From assembly GCF_014297365.1 (NCBI RefSeq), contig NZ_JACOQD010000002.1, forward strand, positions 930,001 to 994,000: DNA of 64,000 nt, in the 5' to 3' direction. The position numbers and the translations under genes are program-made. The notes beneath the pieces were generated by a model. It had not been told where the DNA came from. It saw only the letters and a program-made list of their open reading frames with translations, and searched no databases. This stretch comes from Winogradskyella echinorum. Its GTDB lineage: Bacteria; Bacteroidota; Bacteroidia; Flavobacteriales; Flavobacteriaceae. The number at the start of each line of letters is the position of its first letter. Within the stretch, counting starts at the first letter, position 1. This document shows, piece by piece, positions 63,883 to 64,000 of this stretch.

Positions 63883-64000
63883 TTATATAAAAAAGCCAAT
63901 TAACTAGTATTAATCTATAGCATCGAATTTAACACTGTTACTCAAAAGGTTATTCTTACTTTTACATAAAACATATCTAATTCATTTTAAGTGAGTTCCG

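Overview
The window is AT-rich DNA from a member of the Bacteroidota, almost certainly a marine-type flavobacterium (family Flavobacteriaceae). The evidence is three proteins with C-terminal type IX secretion (Por) sorting domains, a SusC-style TonB receptor with a carboxypeptidase-regulatory domain, ASPIC/VCBS lipoproteins, DUF2911, tandem LAB_N domains, and promoters of the Bacteroidota type (TTG, about 19 bp, TAnnTTTG) rather than -35/-10 boxes. I found no rRNA, tRNA, CRISPR array, transposase or phage gene. Most of the window is ordinary chromosome.

Layout. 0-3.4 kb: the end of a DUF1772 gene, an NmrA-like oxidoreductase, a small membrane protein and two convergent M23 peptidases. 3.5-6.3 kb: an ECF sigma factor, membrane anti-sigma-like protein and secreted repeat protein in one operon. 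6.4-8.6 kb: DUF2911, meaB and a secreted orphan. 8.7-12.5 kb: a GT2 / LAB_N / GT39 operon for a lipid-linked sugar, facing a PAP2 phosphatase and a small acidic protein. 12.5-17 kb: MATE exporter, DUF3124 lipoprotein, two orphans and a CPA1 antiporter. 17.3-28.7 kb: nitronate monooxygenase, T9SS subtilase, mnmA, a YwqK-type protein, fasciclin lipoprotein, yidC, pyrG and an unknown membrane protein. 29-36 kb: DEAD-box helicase with a long leader, two VOC proteins, a TrmH-type methylase, a TPR protein, a sirtuin and an XRE regulator/membrane protein pair. 36-50 kb: surface and nutrient functions (ELWxxDGT T9SS protein, TonB receptor, CoA-binding protein, vanadium haloperoxidase and VCBS/ASPIC lipoproteins, SSS symporter, BNR-repeat T9SS protein). 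50-53.4 kb: recR, a GT2 and a 2-oxoacid dehydrogenase E2. 53.5-57 kb: a block of orphan genes with short gene-flanking repeats. 57-64 kb: fabH, an S9 peptidase, htpG and a Tim44-like protein.

The common theme is the cell envelope: membrane insertion, lipid or glycan modification, extracytoplasmic stress sensing, secreted peptidases and adhesin-like proteins.

I see no clear-cut new defence or mobile system. The most unusual items are: the sigma operon's repeat protein, with its Met-Pro tract and amphipathic stalk; the sigma factor whose conserved N-terminus lies upstream of any normal start codon; an in-frame fragment of a dispersed repeat inside mnmA; two back-to-back hairpin elements forming the htpG upstream region; a single-gene unit bounded by direct repeats at 55.9-56.5 kb; and a helicase leader with mutually exclusive hairpins.
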